This document shows, piece by piece, positions 53,150 through 56,497 of a stretch of 56,497 nucleotides of DNA. The translations under genes and the position numbers were made by a program. The stretch comes from Methyloceanibacter sp. (GTDB taxonomy: Bacteria; Pseudomonadota; Alphaproteobacteria; Rhizobiales; Methyloligellaceae): positions 1 through 56,497 of the forward strand of contig JASJEH010000010.1 of NCBI GenBank assembly GCA_030064755.1. The letters run 5' to 3'. The notes below the pieces were generated by a model that saw only the letters and a program-made list of their open reading frames with translations, searched no databases and had not been told where the DNA came from. The first letter of the stretch is position 1, and every line of letters begins with the position of its first letter.

Positions 53150-54282
53150 TATGCAGCGACCTCCACCTTGCCATTACGTTTTCTCGCCTTGCGCAGGGCG
53201 TCAGGCTTTTGACCGAGCCACAGCGATACAGTCAATTTGCCTTCCGAAGATGCCTGCTCCGCAATCCCGTTCTTCGATGGTGCGTCGCCATGCGGGTTGA
53301 GATCCTGGAAGCTCAAGAGTTTGAGCCCCGCGCTCTCCATCATGCGGCCGAGCTGTCCCCGGCCGAAGCCCAGGCGCCTATGCGCTGACTGCTCTCGCAA
53401 AAACTCAAGCTCGTGCGGCGCGAAGTCGACAATAAGCAGCCTGCCGCCTGGGGCGACCAGACGGGCGGCCTCTGTGACAGCCGTTGCGGGATCGTCAAGG
53501 AAGTGCAGAACCTGGTGCACGACGACCGCATCGGCCGTGCCATCGGGCAGTGGTATGTTGTACAGGTCGCCATGACGCAGCTGCGCCTGGGTTAGCCCGA
53601 CGCGCTCCAACTTGGCCCGTGCATAGGCCAACATGTCGTGATTGAGGTCGAACCCCAGCGCCTTGTCGGCACGCGGACCGAACAGCTCGAGAATGCGACC
53701 AGTTCCTGTCCCCAGATCGACCAAGAGCTCAAAGGGCCCATCGCCAAGAGCCTCCGCCATCGCCGCCTCGACTTGGCTCTCGGCCACATGAAGAGCCCGG
53801 ATGGAGTCCCATTCCGCCGCATGGGCTTTGAAGTAGTCCTGCGCGGCTTCGGCGCGCGCCTTCTGAACCGCCTCTGCGCGCGCGCGGTCACGTGCCAACG
53901 TGAGGTCCGATGGATCGAGGCTATCGACAATTGCACGGGCCAGCGCCCCTTCAGGACCCGTGTCGGCAATTCGGAAGAACACCCATGAGCCCTCGCGAAA
54001 GCGGGTGATGATCCCGGCTTCGGCCATGAGCTTCAAATGGCGGCTGATCCGAGGCTGGCTCTGAATCAGAATCTGCGTGAGATCTTTGACGTTATGCTCG
54101 GTCTCTGCCAACAGGGCCAAGATTCGCAAACGGGTGGCCTCGCCGGCCCCCCGCAACGACGCGAGCACCTGCGCGCTCGAAAGGCCTTGGCCGCCTGTCA
54201 CTTCCGGCGTGCTTTTGCGCCGTGACGCAGTCCCCGACTCGGGTTCGCGCGGCTGGTCCATTTCCTGAAGCGCATCTGACAT
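53149..54282 (-). CDS. ArsR-type regulator fused to a SAM-dependent methyltransferase (SahR-like)
   Basis: The protein joins an ArsR winged helix (LRGAGEATRLRILALLAETE, QSQPRISRHLKLMAEAGII) to a class I methyltransferase domain (LLVDLGTGTGRILELFG, GGRLLIVDFAPHELEFL). Proteins of this build near met genes are known or predicted S-adenosyl-homocysteine-responsive repressors of methionine-cycle genes in Proteobacteria (SahR group). Here it heads an operon with metF and both metH parts. The ATG at 54282 (377 residues) is preferred over a TTG at 54318. No Shine-Dalgarno precedes it, and a promoter-like TTGCGG-N17-TAAACA would start the RNA at or near the ATG. The ligand is inferred. Confidence 0.88.
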   Translation of the reverse strand: MSDALQEMDQPREPESGTASRRKSTPEVTGGQGLSSAQVLASLRGAGEATRLRILALLAETEHNVKDLTQILIQSQPRISRHLKLMAEAGIITRFREGSWVFFRIADTGPEGALARAIVDSLDPSDLTLARDRARAEAVQKARAEAAQDYFKAHAAEWDSIRALHVAESQVEAAMAEALGDGPFELLVDLGTGTGRILELFGPRADKALGFDLNHDMLAYARAKLERVGLTQAQLRHGDLYNIPLPDGTADAVVVHQVLHFLDDPATAVTEAARLVAPGGRLLIVDFAPHELEFLREQSAHRRLGFGRGQLGRMMESAGLKLLSFQDLNPHGDAPSKNGIAEQASSEGKLTVSLWLGQKPDALRKARKRNGKVEVAA

Positions 54283-54283
54283 A

Positions 54284-54301
54284 AAGATATGTTTATATCT
54301 T
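54284..54301 (-). promoter_or_regulatory. Palindromic operator at the start of the met operon
   Basis: AAGATAT-GTTT-ATATCTT is a perfect 7-bp inverted repeat ending 2 bases before the regulator's ATG. It overlaps the candidate -10 (TAAACA; -35 TTGCGG 17 bases upstream). It resembles the ATATC-rich sites described for SahR-type regulators, so autoregulation of the operon is likely. Confidence 0.65.
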
Positions 54302-54400
54302 CTCCAATGCTCCCGCAACCCCCCAGGTGAGTTGCGGCGTTACACTTTGGGCAGAACGCAGAAACGCCTTTCAGGCAAAGGCACTTCAGAGAGGCCTACA

Positions 54401-55015
54401 ATGGGGATCAACCGCAGATTTTTCTTCGATTTTTCACGGCGCGTACTGTTCAAGGGACGGATGCGGCAAAAGCAGGTCGATGGACTAAACTTCATTCTCG
54501 ACACCTGGGAAGCCCACTACGCGCGCAAGGACGACCGCTGGTTGGCCTATGCGCTTGGGACCACGCATCACGAGACGGGTGCCACGATGCAGCCCATCAA
54601 CGAGTATGGCGGCCGGCGTTACTTCTTCCGCATGTACGACATCGAGGGGGACCGGCCTCGAGTTGCGCGCCAACTCGGCAATGTGCACCCTGGCGATGGC
54701 GCGCTGTTTCACGGGCGCGGTTACGTGCAGCTCACCGGGCGTTCCAACTACACCAAGATGCAGCGTAAATTCGGTGTCGACCTGACCAGTTCGGAGGAGG
54801 CCGCCGACGGGGCCCTTGAGCCCGAACTTGCCGCTAAGATCATGTTTTACGGCATGGAACACGGTGTCTTCACCGGCAAAAAGCTCGGCGACTATTTCAA
54901 CGAGGATCGAGACCGGTGGGTGCAAGCACGCTCGATCATCAATCCGGGCGACAAGCCGCGGCTGGTTGCCGACTACGCGCTCGATTACTACGCGGCCATC
55001 AGTTACACGACCTAA
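54401..55015 (+). CDS. GH19-like chitinase/lysozyme domain protein
   Basis: The 204-residue protein matches the GH19 fold used in phage-type endolysins and some chitinases: THHETGATMQPINEYGG with the catalytic Glu, LFHGRGYVQLTGRSNYTKM and RSIINPGDKPRLVADYALDY. There is no signal peptide or membrane anchor, and no holin or other phage gene is near, so export is unexplained. GAGAGG precedes the ATG at 54401. It may be a domesticated phage lysin. Confidence 0.87.
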   Translation: MGINRRFFFDFSRRVLFKGRMRQKQVDGLNFILDTWEAHYARKDDRWLAYALGTTHHETGATMQPINEYGGRRYFFRMYDIEGDRPRVARQLGNVHPGDGALFHGRGYVQLTGRSNYTKMQRKFGVDLTSSEEAADGALEPELAAKIMFYGMEHGVFTGKKLGDYFNEDRDRWVQARSIINPGDKPRLVADYALDYYAAISYTT

Positions 55016-55125
55016 ATGTCGCACCTGATGGCTTTCAACAAATCTTGAACTGACGCACTGGATCTTGCGCGGCCGCTAGCTGCTACGCTGACTGTGAGTA
55101 CCACCCATCCAGCCACGAGGAATTC

Positions 55126-55962
55126 ATGATCTCACTGCGTACGCGTTCCGCTCTTCCGTTCTTCGCCCTTGGATTACTCGCGATATCGTCGTTCGCGGCC
55201 CGTGCAGAACAGATGCCGGTGCAAGACGAGCGCCTCAGAGAGGTTGTTGCCGGCGATCAACGGTCCGAGGAGAACAAGGCGCGCGACAAGTTCCGCCATC
55301 CTGTCGAGACTCTCACCTTTTTCGGTATCAGACCGGACATGACGGTGGTCGAGATCTACCCGGGCCGGGGCTGGTACACAGAGATTCTTGCGCCTTACCT
55401 CCAGGACAGCGGCACATTGTATGCCGCTCAACGTCCGCGCGACCCCTCCTATGGACCGGGTCAGAGAGCGGTCGAAGCCTTCGATCAGAAGATGAAGGAC
55501 GCACCGGAACTCTATGGCGACGTGAAACGTACGACGCTCACGAACGAAGGGGACATGGCGCTTTCGAAACCGGCAGATCTCGTGCTCACCTTCCGCAACA
55601 CCCATAGTCTCATGCGCAGAGGCGCCGAGAACGAGACGTTTGCCGCCATGTTCGAAGCGCTCAAGCCAGGCGGTGTGCTTGGCGTTGTCCAGCATCGCGG
55701 CGACCCCAATGTTGAGCAGGACCCCAAGGGCGGCAAAGGATACGTGAACGAGGACTACGTGATTGCGCTTGCCGAAAAAGCGGGTTTCAAACTCGCGGAG
55801 AAGTCCGAGATCAACGCTAATCCGAACGACACCAAAGACTACGCAAAGGGCGTCTGGACACTTCCCCCTTCGCTGACACTAGGCGACGAAGATCGCGAGA
55901 AGTACATGGCGATCGGGGAGAGTGATCGTATGACGCTAAAGTTCGTGAAGCCTGCGAGCTAG
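55126..55962 (+). CDS. Exported class I methyltransferase-like protein (COG4798-like)
   Basis: A cleavable signal peptide (FFALGLLAISSFAARAEQ) precedes a methyltransferase fold: VVEIYPGRGWYTEILAPYL as a degenerate SAM loop, DLVLTFRNTHSLM and FEALKPGGVLGVVQHRG. The 278-residue size and FRHPVETLTFFGIRPDMTVV match the predicted methyltransferases of COG4798. A SAM-using enzyme outside the cytoplasm is unusual, so the fold may have another function there or use a cofactor acquired before export. An in-frame start in cytosolic form is not evident. Confidence 0.85.
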   Translation: MISLRTRSALPFFALGLLAISSFAARAEQMPVQDERLREVVAGDQRSEENKARDKFRHPVETLTFFGIRPDMTVVEIYPGRGWYTEILAPYLQDSGTLYAAQRPRDPSYGPGQRAVEAFDQKMKDAPELYGDVKRTTLTNEGDMALSKPADLVLTFRNTHSLMRRGAENETFAAMFEALKPGGVLGVVQHRGDPNVEQDPKGGKGYVNEDYVIALAEKAGFKLAEKSEINANPNDTKDYAKGVWTLPPSLTLGDEDREKYMAIGESDRMTLKFVKPAS

Positions 55963-56048
55963 ACCGTGAAGACGCCCGGGCTAACTCACGACCGCGCGCT
56001 TCTCGTTTTATTGCGTTTTGGCGTGATCGCGCCTTCGGTAAGGCAACG

Positions 56049-56497
56049 CTAGCCGGGGAGTCTCCGCCGGCGCCGCAAGGCACGGTACCCCAATGTGACT
56101 CCTGTCACGCCAACGACCAGCCCAAAGAGTGATAAGACCCATACGATGAGATCCCGCGCGGGTTGATGCCTCAGCAGGACCGGAAGGTCGTAGTTGTGAA
56201 CCAAGTAAAACAGCCAGCGATAGGCGCGTGCGCTTCTGTCGCTAAGACCTGCGATTTCAGCCGTGGCCGGATTCACGAATAGCCACGTCGCCGAGGGGTC
56301 AGCAAAGGTGACTCTCACGACAGGAATGGGCCGCTTCCTGTGATGCGAGTACCAATAGAGATCCTCAGTTTCGAGACGATGAAAGCTTGATACGGGTGTA
56401 TTTGGTAAAGCGCGTTGAGCGGCTGCGGCGAGTTCGGTGTCGCCGATTGTCAATGGTGCCCCCGACTGCCCATCAAGAAGCTGGGTCCACTCGGCAC
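56049..56497 (-). CDS. PepSY-type membrane protein, truncated by the window edge
   Basis: The frame is open to the last base of the window, so the N-terminal part lies beyond it. About 148 C-terminal residues are visible: a PepSY-like periplasmic portion (PVVRVTFADPSATWLFVNPA, then TAEIAGLSDRSARAYRWL) and a final membrane helix (LIVWVLSLFGLVVGVTGVTL) with a basic tail. This matches the end of PepSY-associated membrane proteins, often found with iron or copper uptake or flavocytochrome functions. The TTG at 56453 is an internal codon. Confidence 0.75.
   Translation of the reverse strand, partial: AEWTQLLDGQSGAPLTIGDTELAAAAQRALPNTPVSSFHRLETEDLYWYSHHRKRPIPVVRVTFADPSATWLFVNPATAEIAGLSDRSARAYRWLFYLVHNYDLPVLLRHQPARDLIVWVLSLFGLVVGVTGVTLGYRALRRRRRLPG

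Overview
This window looks like a chromosomal segment of an alphaproteobacterium, most likely a Hyphomicrobiales (Rhizobiales) member related to the Hyphomicrobiaceae/methylotroph branch. The placement rests on four things: the gene order ftsZ-lpxC-bamD-recN-ligA after the dcw cluster, an FtsZ with a very long linker, a CtrA-type box (TTAA-N7-TTAAC) inside the cell-division cluster, and a two-gene MetH. The genus is inferred, not shown. No prophage, insertion sequence, CRISPR array or tRNA was recognised. The DNA is GC-rich with even coding style throughout.

Left part (1-27.4 kb). A 5'-truncated M24 aminopeptidase P and a SemiSWEET-type membrane protein run rightwards. Everything from 1.8 to 27.2 kb runs leftwards as one long division and cell-wall block: mraZ-rsmH-ftsL-ftsI-murE-murF-mraY-murD-ftsW-murG-murC-murB-ddl-ftsQ-ftsA-ftsZ-lpxC-bamD-recN-ligA. 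Many neighbours overlap by 4-8 bases. The cluster makes UDP-MurNAc-pentapeptide (MurB-F, Ddl), lipid I and II (MraY, MurG), polymerises and crosslinks septal peptidoglycan (FtsW, FtsI) and assembles the Z ring (FtsZ, FtsA, FtsQ, FtsL). LpxC and BamD add outer-membrane synthesis and assembly. At its head lies a readable control region: a TTGACG-N17-TATCCC promoter overlaid by three 10-bp-spaced TGGGN boxes (MraZ operator), then a leader with mutually exclusive hairpins. A second control point, a CtrA box with promoter-like geometry, lies between murB and ddl.

Middle (27.4-37 kb). An anchored alpha/beta hydrolase and catalase-peroxidase KatG are followed by the RNase P RNA gene on the minus strand, with clear promoter and terminator. 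Next come a Crp/Fnr regulator and three secreted proteins that share a small three-cysteine domain resembling a divergent YHS domain. The largest of them also carries a clear internal duplication. This group (32.7-34.9 kb) is the best candidate for something undescribed. AmpD-type amidase, a TerB/DnaJ protein and a small membrane protein follow on the minus strand.

Right part (37-56.5 kb). This accessory-style region holds a gamma-carbonic anhydrase homologue, a single-chain 5-oxoprolinase/hydantoinase, an FAD monooxygenase, small exported or membrane proteins, a GH25 muramidase, a TetR regulator with an operator over its start codon, and a VWA - polysaccharide deacetylase - GNAT cluster. A 27-residue membrane peptide gene with an ideal Shine-Dalgarno follows. 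A leftward methionine operon encodes an ArsR-methyltransferase fusion regulator, MetF and a two-part MetH, with an AAGATAT-N4-ATATCTT palindrome at its start. A GH19 lysin, an exported methyltransferase-like protein and a PepSY membrane protein cut by the window edge close the segment.
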